Source: Planctomycetota bacterium (GTDB taxonomy: Bacteria > Planctomycetota > B15-G4). Taken from it: 64,000 nucleotides of DNA. Positions 1-7,856 of this stretch are shown here, piece by piece. The notes below the pieces were generated by a model, which searched no databases, was not told the DNA's origin, and saw nothing but the letters and a program-made list of their open reading frames with translations. The DNA lies in contig BQJR01000003.1 in assembly GCA_021604805.1 (NCBI GenBank), positions 434,001 to 498,000 of the forward strand. Reading direction: 5' to 3'. Positions within the stretch are counted from its first letter, which is position 1. Each line of letters opens with the position of its first letter. Made by a program: the position numbers and the translations under genes.

Positions 1-2
1 TC

Positions 3-631
3 GCCGAGGCGACCGTCGACAAGTACCGCGTGCGTCACCTACCACCGGGCCGCGGACAGTCCCGGTCGACCTTCCTGCGCAACCACATGGACGGGACGAT
101 CGCGTGCGACTTCTTCACTGTGCCGACGGCAACGTTCCGGAACTTGTTCGTGTTCGTCATCCTGCACCACGGGTCGCGGCGCATCCTGCACGTGACGTAA
201 CCGCGCATCCGACTGCTGAGTGGACGGCACAGCAGCTCGTCGAAGCATTCGGGAATGCCGACGGCTCCGAGCCCACACACTTGCTGCGTGATCGAGACGG
301 CATCTACGGCCACGTGTTCCAGCGGAAGGTGAAGGCCCTCGGCCTCACCGACATCATCACGCCCAAGGCGAGTCCATGGTGCAACGGCTTCGCCGAGCGC
401 GTGATTGGAATCATTCGGCGCGAGTGCACGGATCACATCATCGCGATGAACGAGCGTCACCTGAGTCGCGTGCTTCGGGAGTTCGTCGAGTACTACAACG
501 GCGGACGCTGTCACCAGGCACTCGATGGCGATGCGCCGGAGTCGCGATCGCGCTTCGCGCCAACCGACGGCCGAGTGCGTGCGCGCCCCATGCTCGGCGG
601 CCTGCATCACGTCTACACGCGCGCTGCGTGA
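3..631 (+). pseudogene. Frameshifted, 5'-truncated IS transposase (rve/DDE integrase type, family B)
   Basis: This is the C-terminal two thirds of the same integrase-type transposase that is intact at 9377-10408; the start lies outside the window. The first part reads in the frame beginning at 3 and hits TAA at 198-200. Against the intact copy one base is missing at about 193-196 (GTGACGTAACC here, GTGAACGTGACC there), and the reading continues in another frame to the stop at 631. The first catalytic Asp (CDFFT), the second (RDRDGIYG) and the Glu (FAERVIG) are all still recognisable. The product would be inactive. The element's 3' end probably lies just past 640, where similarity to the other copy fades. 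Confidence 0.85.
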
Positions 632-1244
632 TACCGGCAGCGTCGTTAGGTTTGCGCTGAACCTCTGTACCCCCAAGACTCACGCTTGGGTTCAGCTGCC
701 CAAACGCAAACTCGAAGCGACTTCACGCGCTCACAATGCCGCGCAGCCCGTCGAAATCTCGCGATGACCTCGTCGTGAAAGCGCGGATCGAATTATTGGA
801 ACCCACAGGGTCAAGTCGTCATGAAGTGCCCCAGTGAGGTTGCAGATTCTCGTAATTGCCATACCATCAGGCACGTAGCTTGCGGTCGGACAGGGCTGCG
901 TGCTTGGGAATCGAGACTCGTTCACATCCTGGGGGACTCCGTACGCGTGTGATCGTCAGCGAGCTTTCTTGGTCGGTGACCAGCTTGCCAGCAACGGTTC
1001 TCAAGGCGTCGACGTAGCAGATCGTCGATCAGGAGACCCACTTGAGCGCGCGAAAGTTAGGCGGTGCGGCAGCCCGCTCCACGACTTGAAGAAGTCTGGA
1101 GCAATCCTCCGCGCTCGCCAAGGCTCCGAACCCACAGACAACCAGCACGCAGCAAGAACGGCCGCGGGACACATCATCGATCATGACGCTGGCATCACGA
1201 CGCGTCATGGACTCCAGACCCGCGTGATGATAGGGAGACTCAGC
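632..1244. other. Intergenic stretch without a recognised gene
   Basis: Following the transposase remnant, about 600 bases carry no reading frame with a plausible start, ribosome site and protein-like composition. The frame open from 900 up to the gene at 1245 has a composition unlike a protein and no ribosome site. A purine-rich AGGGAG at about 1232 serves the next gene. Confidence 0.5.
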
Positions 1245-2615
1245 ATGCTTGCACGAAACCAAACCCCGACTGGGGTGTCGGCGATACACCGTGCCCCAGT
1301 CGCGTTCGCCATGGCCTTGTTGCTCCACGTTGCGCTCGTCGCGGACGTGGCGGCGCAGATCCCGGGCACGTTAGGTGTTAGCGTCCGCAACGACGTTATG
1401 GACCGCATCCCGCAGCCGCTGGTGTTCGTCTCACAGGACGGGACGACCTACGGCCTCACTGGCGACGCAACCGGCAACGTGACCGCACCGCTCTTGATGC
1501 TCGACCAGCCAATCATCGTGCGGCTCGAGGAGGTGTTGACCACCGATGGGCCTGGCGGACCGCCGGCGATAACAGTCGGCCAGCACTTCGGATTCGTAGC
1601 CCGTGAAGCGAACGAAACCTCGGATGACGTTCGACTCGTGTACTGCCAGCCGACGGCGCGACAGCTCACGGTCGATTTCACGGCCACCCAACAACTTCGC
1701 GACGGCTCGTCCGGCTGGACGGCCGTGGCCGACACGACCGCCACGCCGCCCGTGTTCGACGCCTGGATTGCGGAACTCCCAACCGAAGAGGTCATCTCGA
1801 ACTACTACGCATTCATGACCGGTGATTTCGAGACGCTCTGGCAACACGGGATCCTGATTCGGGTCGAACAGGACGTCGACCTGACCGGCACGCCAATTAC
1901 CTTCGCGATCGACCACGACGGGTACTCGTACGGCACAACCGGCCCAAGGATCGGGTCCAGATACTTCGGCAACCATCCCAATGGCCAAGGGCATACGGCC
2001 TTCGCCGCTGGCATCGACAGCACGCACGTCTATGTGGAACTGGAGGGTGAGCTCCGAACCGGCGATAACCTTATCTTCCTTAAAGAGCCGCAGCCCGCGC
2101 TTGCGCAGCCCGCCCCCCCGCTCTCGGGGCCCGTTACATACCCCGCCACGGCTTCGGCCCAGTGCACGCCGCCCGCACCTGTCTGCAGCACTGCGGGACA
2201 GTGCACGCCGCGGTGCAACGGGGCTGTGGAGAAAGGAGACGCCACGTGCGCCGACAAGGTCGAGCTGCTGGGGAACGTGGTCTGCGCGCCGTGTGGCGCC
2301 GAGGTCAGCAAGGAGAAGTGCAACAAGTGGAAGGGAGGCATCGTTGCCAAACTGACATTTGGTTTCTTCGGTGGTGACCTGGAGCTCTCCGCCTCAGGTG
2401 AGCTCAGCGGCGAAGTCTGCACGCAGGTGACGGCCCTCGAGGGGAACTGCGTCCAGGGGTACTTCTGCTACAAGGTCTGCACGCGGACATGCCTCTGGGA
2501 GCACACTATGCACTACGACCCGTGGATCACTTTCCTCTCGGGCGGCCCGCAGCACTGCAAGGTTGACGGCATTGATGCCGCCACGGCCTGCGAGCACACC
2601 GACTGTGACGAGTAA
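1245..2615 (+). CDS. Secreted cysteine-rich hypothetical protein
   Basis: The product has 456 residues and I do not recognise its family. The start at 1245 is chosen because AGGGAG lies 8-10 bases upstream and because it gives a signal peptide (hydrophobic FAMALLLHVALVADVAAQ, about residues 22-39); the frame is open further upstream but without a credible start. The central part is beta-rich and polar. The last 150 residues hold about twenty cysteines in closely spaced CxxC/CxxxC patterns (APVCSTAGQCTPRC, VVCAPCG, FCYKVCTRTC), which fits an exported, disulphide-stabilised domain. There is no catalytic motif. It stands alone between two IS remnants, so it is probably cargo of the accessory region. 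Confidence 0.75.
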   Translation: MLARNQTPTGVSAIHRAPVAFAMALLLHVALVADVAAQIPGTLGVSVRNDVMDRIPQPLVFVSQDGTTYGLTGDATGNVTAPLLMLDQPIIVRLEEVLTTDGPGGPPAITVGQHFGFVAREANETSDDVRLVYCQPTARQLTVDFTATQQLRDGSSGWTAVADTTATPPVFDAWIAELPTEEVISNYYAFMTGDFETLWQHGILIRVEQDVDLTGTPITFAIDHDGYSYGTTGPRIGSRYFGNHPNGQGHTAFAAGIDSTHVYVELEGELRTGDNLIFLKEPQPALAQPAPPLSGPVTYPATASAQCTPPAPVCSTAGQCTPRCNGAVEKGDATCADKVELLGNVVCAPCGAEVSKEKCNKWKGGIVAKLTFGFFGGDLELSASGELSGEVCTQVTALEGNCVQGYFCYKVCTRTCLWEHTMHYDPWITFLSGGPQHCKVDGIDAATACEHTDCDE

Positions 2616-2716
2616 CTTGACCAGACCCAATCGTCGCCTTTGAGGGCCCGTGGACTCCCGCAACGATCGGGGGATCACGGGCGCTCGATGCTCTTTAATC
2701 CCATCGCTGAGCGGCC

Positions 2717-2975
2717 AGTGGTACACCAATACTCGCAGGGGCGAACTTGGCTCTATTTCGCCGGGGCGAAAAGTGGGTCGTCCAGACGGGATTCGAACTG
2801 CTCGATTCCGGGGTCGCAGCAGGGGTTCTGAGCACGCGATAGGCTGCTGTCATGCGACCGGTACAGATGCTGCTGTCAACCACCCGCGCCCTCCTGATGA
2901 GCCGGGCTGACCTGGCCGTCGAGAACCTCGCCCTGAGGCACCAGATCGGGTTGTTGCGACGCACCGTGAAGCGCG
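2717..2975 (+). pseudogene. Left end and transposase N-terminus of IS family C, cut by another IS
   Basis: The left terminal repeat CAGTGGTACACCAATACTCG starts at 2717 and is followed by sequence closely matching the left end at 19671. From ATG 2851 a frame reads MRPVQMLLSTTRALLM and then AVENLALRHQIGLLRRTVK, which is the N-terminal signature of integrase-type transposases (compare VLENLALRQQVAVLRRG at 9420-9485). It is interrupted at about 2975 by the left end of the family A element. The rest of the transposase is not found after 4127, so the element was broken and partly lost. Confidence 0.7.
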
Positions 2976-4129
2976 TAGTGTCCCATCGCTAGGCCGCGCG
3001 CCGATAGTGCTTCAGCAGACCTCCCAACCGTTCATCGCAGCGAACGCCACCTGCAGGACTAGCAAGCCTCGGCCCCTGCTGGATGCGCACGTTGCCGATG
3101 CCCTGGTGCGGGCGTTCCCGGTTGTAGTGCGCGGCGTACTCTGCGACAGCCCGCCGTAGAGACGAGGTCCCGAAGAACACCATCCGCCCAAGGCACTCCG
3201 CCTTGATCGATCGCACGAAGCGCTCTGCAAAGGCGTTGCAGTTCGGAGCTCGGTGAGGCGTCAACACGACATCCGCGCCAGCGCTCTCTAGGGTCGCGCG
3301 AAATGCCGCGCTGAACTTGCTGTCGCGGTCACAGAGCAAGTAGCCGTGCGATCCGAGAAACCCGTCGACAACATCGGTCAGGTTCCGCGCCACCTGATTC
3401 ATGAACGCACCATCGGAATACGAAGTCGAGCCCGCGATATGGACTCTCCGAGTCTTGAGATCGATGACGAAGAGCGTGTAGATCGTGACCAGCCCGCGAG
3501 GTGTCCAGACCTCCGTGGTGAAGAAGTCAGTCGCGGCGATCTGGCCCCAGTGCGCCTTCAGAAACGTGCGCCACGACGACGGCCGATCCGGCGCCGGCTT
3601 GATCCCTTCGGCCTTCAAGATCCTGGAGACGGTCGTTCTACCGACGCGGTGCCCAAGGTCGTTCAGCTCGCCTTGGATCCGCGAGTAGCCCCACGTCGAG
3701 TTCTCACGAGCCATCCGAACGATCAGCCGTCGAATCTCGGTCATGACTCCGCGACGACCACAGCGCGAAGCTGGGAACGTCCACTTCGCAGCAATTAGGC
3801 GCCGGTGCCACCGCATGATCGTGTCGGGTGTGACGATTGTTGCGACACGGTTGAGGAGCTTGCGGCCGAGCCTCTTGCCCTTAGCCGCAAGCCGTCGACG
3901 CTGATCGTCGGTCAGCCGCAGCCTCCGCCCGCCGAAGTGCTCCTTGAGCACCCGGTTTTCTTCGACGAGATACTCGATCGTTCGTTGCTGCTCGCGATTC
4001 GCCCACCCAGCGACGGCGACCAACAGGACTCGCAACGGATAGAAGTCGGCTGTCATTGCCTCATCCTAGCGAGTCGTAACTCCTGACCCGGAGCGAGGAT
4101 GCGACGCGGCCGTGCGATGGGACACTACG
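2974..4129 (-). mobile_element. Insertion sequence, integrase-type (family A, copy 1)
   Basis: An apparently complete element of about 1.15 kb. Its left end reads TAGTGTCCCATCGC from 2976. The right end at 4127 reads the same 14 bases on the opposite strand, and the similarity continues imperfectly for another 12 bases (GGCCGCG core). The single gene fills almost the whole element. It lies inside the N-terminal part of a family C transposase. No clear target duplication is visible. Truncated relatives are at 10585-10763 (right end) and 19523-19549 (left end). Confidence 0.85.
2989..4056 (-). CDS. Integrase core (rve) domain transposase, family A
   Basis: This 355-residue transposase catalyses DNA cleavage and strand transfer for the element around it. 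The N-terminal 100 residues hold a helix-turn-helix region (LTDDQRRRLAAKGKRLG, TPDTIMRWHRRLIA). Next come a short helical domain (NSTWGYSRIQGELNDLGH) and the RNase H-like core with the DDE residues: Asp in AATDFFT, Asp in LLCDRDSKF, Glu in AFAERFVRS. The C-terminus ends LKHYRRAA with TAG inside the left terminal repeat region. Its length is normal for this group. The similar transposase at 6674-7735 has clearly diverged. All catalytic residues are present, so it may be active. Confidence 0.9.
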   Translation of the reverse strand: MTADFYPLRVLLVAVAGWANREQQRTIEYLVEENRVLKEHFGGRRLRLTDDQRRRLAAKGKRLGRKLLNRVATIVTPDTIMRWHRRLIAAKWTFPASRCGRRGVMTEIRRLIVRMARENSTWGYSRIQGELNDLGHRVGRTTVSRILKAEGIKPAPDRPSSWRTFLKAHWGQIAATDFFTTEVWTPRGLVTIYTLFVIDLKTRRVHIAGSTSYSDGAFMNQVARNLTDVVDGFLGSHGYLLCDRDSKFSAAFRATLESAGADVVLTPHRAPNCNAFAERFVRSIKAECLGRMVFFGTSSLRRAVAEYAAHYNRERPHQGIGNVRIQQGPRLASPAGGVRCDERLGGLLKHYRRAA

Positions 4130-4594
4130 GGCTCCACGCACTGTGCACCGAGGGAGCCCGAGAGCTTGGCAGCGACAATCATCGCTGCGAGAATCCGAAA
4201 TTGCATGGCCTTGCTCCTCAACCCAACCGCCATGGGCCTCACAGATTGGCAACGCGTCAACGTGTGTGCTCCACACGTTCAAGCGAGATCCCTCCTCGCG
4301 AGCGAAGGCGATTCTCGGCTGTTCAGCGATCGCGTGCAGCGAGGAGGAGCTCGGCGCCACTACCATTGGGCGTGTGACAGGTCAGGTGCAATTGCTGATC
4401 AGTGCCAAAACCGGCCCCGACGAGTATTGGTGTACGTCAGCTGGCTGATCGGTGCCGAAACCGAGCTCCGACGGGTTTTTGTGTACCTCAGGATCCTGAC
4501 AAGTTTTGGCGTACGTCAGGCATCGAGTACGATGGTCAGCCGGCTGAAGAACTGCTCCTAGCGAAGCCGCCCTAGTCGAAATTCGGAAACGTAT
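4128..4594. repeat. Stretch with three consecutive right ends of IS family C
   Basis: No gene is visible here. After the family A element there are about 290 bases of unassigned sequence. Then come three right-end copies in the same orientation: CGAGTATTGGTGTACGTCAG at 4421-4440, a variant at 4471-4490 (ACGGGTTTTTGTGTACCTCA) and a shorter one at 4499-4520 (ACAAGTTTTGGCGTACGTCA). The middle copy is preceded by GCTGATCGGTGCCGAAACCG, the sequence that follows the transposase stop codon in other copies. The methyltransferase gene begins 75 bases after the last copy. Confidence 0.7.
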
Positions 4595-5449
4595 ATGGCG
4601 TTCTTAGGAGATTCAGATGCGGCCAGCGACGGAAGTCGCCAGTTCCCTCAGCATCAAGCTGCGCTAACGATTCTGCAGGACATCGCCGCAAACCCACAAC
4701 ACAGCAAGGCGCGGTGGCTCGATCTAGGGTGTGGGCGCGGTCAGATCCTGCACCACCTGAGCCACAACCTCGACTCGGAATCTCGCGCAAAGATCCACTA
4801 CTGCGGGATCGATGTTAATCATCTCCATGTGCGCGAAACGGAGCGAGTTGCACAAGGGCTAGAACTTGCAGGCCAAGAGGTGCGGGTTGCCGAACTTCAC
4901 GACGCTGTGATGATGCTGAAAGAGCCTTCTCGCTTCGACTTTATAACTCTCACCAACACAACGCATGAGCTTGCCCCCCGGGCACTTGCAAGCACTCTCA
5001 TCGCATCTGTGTGTCTGCTCAGCGAGTCAGGCCGATTCTTCGCGTATGATATGGAGAGACTTCCAACTCCTGAGCTTGGCGCTGTTGCGTGGCGCGCTGA
5101 GGAAATCCGCCGTATCCTTGAGTGCGTCTGCCGGAGCTTGGACGCACCGGAGTTCAAGGCGGCGTGCAGTCGCTGGCAGCACCAATCATGCACGAGCTGG
5201 AGCATTCAGCTAAACAAGAGATATGTCGCCACTACCAACTCACCCAGTGAACAGATGATCGAAAACGCCACCGCAGTGGCCTTAGTTACTATGGCGTCGA
5301 TCATTCAGGCGAAGCTTGAGGAAGTACAGGGAATCCTTGAGGCGATCACACTCGGCCATCAAGGCGAAACGCTGGATGAGGAGGAGGAGCGCAGTCGGCT
5401 GCTTTATGACTACTGGTCACTCTCACGAGCGCTGGAATTGGTTCAATGA
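4595..5449 (+). CDS. Class I SAM-dependent methyltransferase, substrate unknown
   Basis: The product has 284 residues. Motif I is WLDLGCGRG at residues 41-49, the acidic post-I residue is in GIDVN (71-75), and a motif IV-like segment FDFITLTNTTHEL spans 114-126. No NPPY or DPPY is present, so it does not look like an amino-DNA methyltransferase; the THEL form is more like small-molecule or protein methyltransferases. The C-terminal 100 residues are helical and end in a charged segment. The start at 4595 has only a weak GGAA upstream. It overlaps the next gene by ATGA, so the two are surely translated together. G+C is clearly below that of the core genes. Its role, for instance modifying or guarding against the nuclease partner, is inference. 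Confidence 0.8.
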   Translation: MAFLGDSDAASDGSRQFPQHQAALTILQDIAANPQHSKARWLDLGCGRGQILHHLSHNLDSESRAKIHYCGIDVNHLHVRETERVAQGLELAGQEVRVAELHDAVMMLKEPSRFDFITLTNTTHELAPRALASTLIASVCLLSESGRFFAYDMERLPTPELGAVAWRAEEIRRILECVCRSLDAPEFKAACSRWQHQSCTSWSIQLNKRYVATTNSPSEQMIENATAVALVTMASIIQAKLEEVQGILEAITLGHQGETLDEEEERSRLLYDYWSLSRALELVQ

Positions 5450-6231
5450 GAGTATTCATCTCCACCCCACTCTCTACCACCTTTGAGCGTGCAATCACCG
5501 ACGCGCTTGAGGAGCACCTTCGAACACTTAACGCAACCACCGTGAGAGGCAGTCAAGAGACCAGCAACTCAAATGCTAGAAAGTCCCTGGATGACTGCGA
5601 CATCGTAATTACTGTGCTGTCGCAACCAAGCATGAATAGCGCCTATGAAATAGGTTATGCGGTTGCCTCAAACAAGCCGGCACTGCTGCTCGTCAGGCGT
5701 GGCTTTAAGCTGCCACTGCTCCTCTCTGGAGTTCTATATCACGAGATCGACCCAGATCAGCACGACATTCGTGTTCAGGTATCTGCCGCGGTCACGCAAA
5801 TCACCAAACACTTAAGATTTTCGGTCAGATCTGTGAGCGCATTCAGCTATAGCGAGGAAGCGAAGCGCTTTCGCCAGCACCTAGCGTCGCGTCCCCGGGG
5901 GGAGCGCTGGACCAACACAGTGCTTGAGCAGTTAGCTACCGAAGTGTTCCAGGAAATGGGCTACCGCATTCGGCGTGCTCCCGCACTAGACGCGGGATAC
6001 GACTTTGTGGCAATCGACCCACAGGGGCTTGAGTCAGTAGTTGAGGTCAAGCACCGCCCTTCCGGGACCCCCATCTCGCTCGTGGATGTTCGTCAACTCT
6101 CGAGTACGGCAAAAGATCTCGGCGTGAGGCGGGCCATCCTCTCCTCAACGGGCAGCATAACTGATGCTGCGATTCGGGCTGCAGCTGCGGCAAGCCCAAC
6201 CGTCGAACTTTGGCCGTTGTTCGAGAACTGA
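5446..6231 (+). CDS. TIR/nucleoside deoxyribosyltransferase-like domain fused to Mrr-like nuclease
   Basis: The product has 261 residues in two domains. Residues 1-120 resemble the Rossmann-like fold shared by nucleoside 2-deoxyribosyltransferases and TIR-like proteins: MRVFIST start, DDCDIVITVLSQPSMNS (49-65), then YEIGYAVASNKPALLLV (67-83) with Glu68 in the place of the family's catalytic glutamate. Residues 150-261 look like a type IV restriction (Mrr) PD-(D/E)xK domain: AGYDF with Asp186, VVEVKH with Glu200 and Lys202, then DVRQL and AILSSTGSITDAA. Such nucleases cut DNA, in some cases modified DNA. The 4-nt overlap with the methyltransferase and the surrounding mobile elements suggest a defence or conflict module. 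Function is inferred from domains only. Confidence 0.75.
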   Translation: MRVFISTPLSTTFERAITDALEEHLRTLNATTVRGSQETSNSNARKSLDDCDIVITVLSQPSMNSAYEIGYAVASNKPALLLVRRGFKLPLLLSGVLYHEIDPDQHDIRVQVSAAVTQITKHLRFSVRSVSAFSYSEEAKRFRQHLASRPRGERWTNTVLEQLATEVFQEMGYRIRRAPALDAGYDFVAIDPQGLESVVEVKHRPSGTPISLVDVRQLSSTAKDLGVRRAILSSTGSITDAAIRAAAAASPTVELWPLFEN

Positions 6232-6323
6232 TATTGTCCCTTGTGCATCCCGAAAACTCCAACCGCGTCCTATCCAAAAACTCGGCCGACAGACACCAAG
6301 GGGAAACAAGGTGAGCCGACAGC

Positions 6324-6674
6324 TCACCAGCATCCCAGCGGATCGTCGGTGTTGAGGTCGCGGATCATCGAGATGATGGTGACCTCGAACCACTCGTCAA
6401 ATCGCTCGCGGGTTCGGTCAGAAGGCCAGAGAGTCGCGTCGAGCAACCACCCTTCGAGCATCGACTCGAAGAGAGCGGGCCAGAACTCGTTCAACACTGC
6501 CCGCTGCGATTCTGGATCAACCCACTCTGGCAGGAGGAAGACTTGGGGCCTCTCTCGCAGAGATTGGAATACAGACTCGGCGATATTCCTTTCATCATCA
6601 TCCTGCTTCGCCCACGCGAGATAGGGCGCGTGCGGTCGCAGGAGAAAGGCTGAACGATTGAGAAGGCCGCTCAT
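6324..6674 (-). CDS. Small conserved-type protein carried inside the IS
   Basis: The product has about 116 acidic, tryptophan-rich residues, beginning MSGLLNRSAFLLRP. I recall similar stand-alone small proteins (NRxPFLLRPxxPFxxW, WLxDxxLWPxDR, FExxxxSMIxDL) as conserved hypothetical proteins of unknown function in many bacteria, but have no named family for them. The ATG (6674-6672) overlaps the transposase stop as TGATG, so it is translationally coupled to the transposase. A GTG one codon upstream is also possible. It lies within the terminal inverted repeats, making it a passenger of the element. There is no signal peptide or TM segment. Confidence 0.7.
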   Translation of the reverse strand: MSGLLNRSAFLLRPHAPYLAWAKQDDDERNIAESVFQSLRERPQVFLLPEWVDPESQRAVLNEFWPALFESMLEGWLLDATLWPSDRTRERFDEWFEVTIISMIRDLNTDDPLGCW

Positions 6675-7735
6675 CACGCGGCTCGTTCGTAGTGCTTCAG
6701 CAAGCCACCAAGGTGTTCATGACAGTGGATTGCTCCGCTGCTGCTGCGTGAACTGCCTTCGATCACCTCGTTGTTCACACCCTGGTGAGGACGTTCGCGA
6801 TTGTAGTGGTCAACGTAGGCACGAACGGCCCGACGCAACGCCGCCTCGCCGAAGATCATCATCCGGTTCAAGCACTCAGACTTGATCGAAAGCACAAAGC
6901 GCTCCGCATAGGCGTTGCAGTTTGGTGAGCGCGGCGGCGTCAGGACCGAGTGGACTCCCGAATCGTCGAGTATGCGTTTGAAGTCGCGAGAGAACTTCGT
7001 GTCTCGGTCGCAGATGAGGAAACGGTGAGACGTGAGGAAGCCATCGCCGAGCGCGGTGAGATTCCGAGCGACCTGCGCCATGAACGCACCGTCTGGTGAT
7101 GTTGTGATTCCAGCGATGTGAGCGCGCCGGCTCTTCAGGTCGATCAGGAAGAGCACGTAGTAGGTCTTGAGCCCGCGCGGCGTCCAAACTTCCGCGGAGA
7201 AGAAATCGGTCGCTGCGATCTGGTCCCAGTGAGTCCTTAGAAACGTCCGCCACGACGAGGGTCGATCAGGAGCCGGCTTGATGCCGTTCTCCTTCAGCAC
7301 GCTCGCGATGGTGCTCGATGCAACGCGCTGCCCCAGCCCCTTTAGTTCACCCTGAATGCGGCAGTAGCCCCAGTTCGAGTTGTCCGTTGCCATGCGGACG
7401 ATCAACGACTTGATCTTCCGCATCAGCCCGGGACGCCCAACACGCGGGCGCGCGAACGTCCACTTCGCGGCAATCAGCCTCCGGTGCCAACGCATGATCG
7501 TGTCGGGGGTGACGATCGTCGCCACGCGATGGAGTGCTTGCCTTCCAAGTCGCTTCCCTTTCGCTGCGAGCCGACGCCGCTGGTCGTCATTGAGCCGCAG
7601 GCGAGGCCCACCGCGCTGCTGTTTCAGGACACGGTTCTCTTCGAACAAGTACTCGAGGACATCCTGCTGATGCCTGGTCATCCAACCGGCGACCGAGATC
7701 AGTAGGAGACGGAGGGGTTGGATCGCGGCGTTCAT
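6674..7735 (-). CDS. Integrase core (rve) domain transposase, family A relative
   Basis: This 353-residue DDE transposase is the transposase of the element at 6270-7804. It has the same layout as the one at 2989-4056: helix-turn-helix with LNDDQRRRLAAKGKRLG and TPDTIMRWHRRLIAAKW, then NSNWGYCRIQGELKGLG. The core carries Asp in AATDFFS, Asp in LICDRDTKF and Glu in AYAERFVLS. It ends LKHYERAA with TGA overlapping the ATG of the small downstream gene. All catalytic residues are present and there is no frameshift. Sequence divergence from copy 1 and different terminal repeats indicate a separate IS species of the same family. Confidence 0.9.
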   Translation of the reverse strand: MNAAIQPLRLLLISVAGWMTRHQQDVLEYLFEENRVLKQQRGGPRLRLNDDQRRRLAAKGKRLGRQALHRVATIVTPDTIMRWHRRLIAAKWTFARPRVGRPGLMRKIKSLIVRMATDNSNWGYCRIQGELKGLGQRVASSTIASVLKENGIKPAPDRPSSWRTFLRTHWDQIAATDFFSAEVWTPRGLKTYYVLFLIDLKSRRAHIAGITTSPDGAFMAQVARNLTALGDGFLTSHRFLICDRDTKFSRDFKRILDDSGVHSVLTPPRSPNCNAYAERFVLSIKSECLNRMMIFGEAALRRAVRAYVDHYNRERPHQGVNNEVIEGSSRSSSGAIHCHEHLGGLLKHYERAA

Positions 7736-7834
7736 GGGCGCATTCTATGCGACCCTAAGCCGTGCAGATCGCCACAGTTACGGCGCGGCCGAGTTTTTGG
7801 ACACCACGGGAGTCTGGCTCCACATCAGCTCCGA

Positions 7835-7853
7835 CGAGTTTTGATGTACGTCA
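7835..7853 (+). repeat. Right end of IS family C (solo)
   Basis: CGAGTTTTGATGTACGTCA, preceded by GCTCC as in the other copies. It lies about 30 bases right of the passenger-carrying IS and just before the stop of the next minus-strand gene. No transposase remnant precedes it. Confidence 0.6.
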
Positions 7854-7856
7854 ACG

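Larger units (their letters stand above)
6270..7804 (-). mobile_element. Insertion sequence with passenger gene (family A relative, copy 2)
   Basis: The ends are defined by a 16-base perfect inverted repeat, TCCAAAAACTCGGCCG at 6273-6288 and its complement at 7785-7801. Between them lie the transposase (6674-7735) and, after it on the same strand, a small gene (6324-6674). The outer bases (left GTCCTA, right rc GTGGTG) do not match well, so the exact ends are uncertain by a few bases. The element of about 1.5 kb is thus longer than copy 1 by the passenger gene. No target duplication is evident. Confidence 0.75.

Noticed and set aside
900..1244. An N-terminal extension of the cysteine-rich secreted protein
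   Set aside because: The frame is open but the start at 1245 has a ribosome site and gives a signal peptide, while the extension has neither.
2785..2805. GGGATTCGAAC at about 2793, resembling a tRNA T-arm, as a tRNA remnant or att site
   Set aside because: Flanking bases do not form the T-stem or acceptor stem; only about ten bases match the tRNA-Arg, which is too little.
4595..5449. The methyltransferase as a DNA methyltransferase of a restriction-modification system
   Set aside because: No NPPY/DPPY/SPPY or PC motif and no target-recognition region are visible, so a DNA target cannot be supported. It is called only as a class I methyltransferase.
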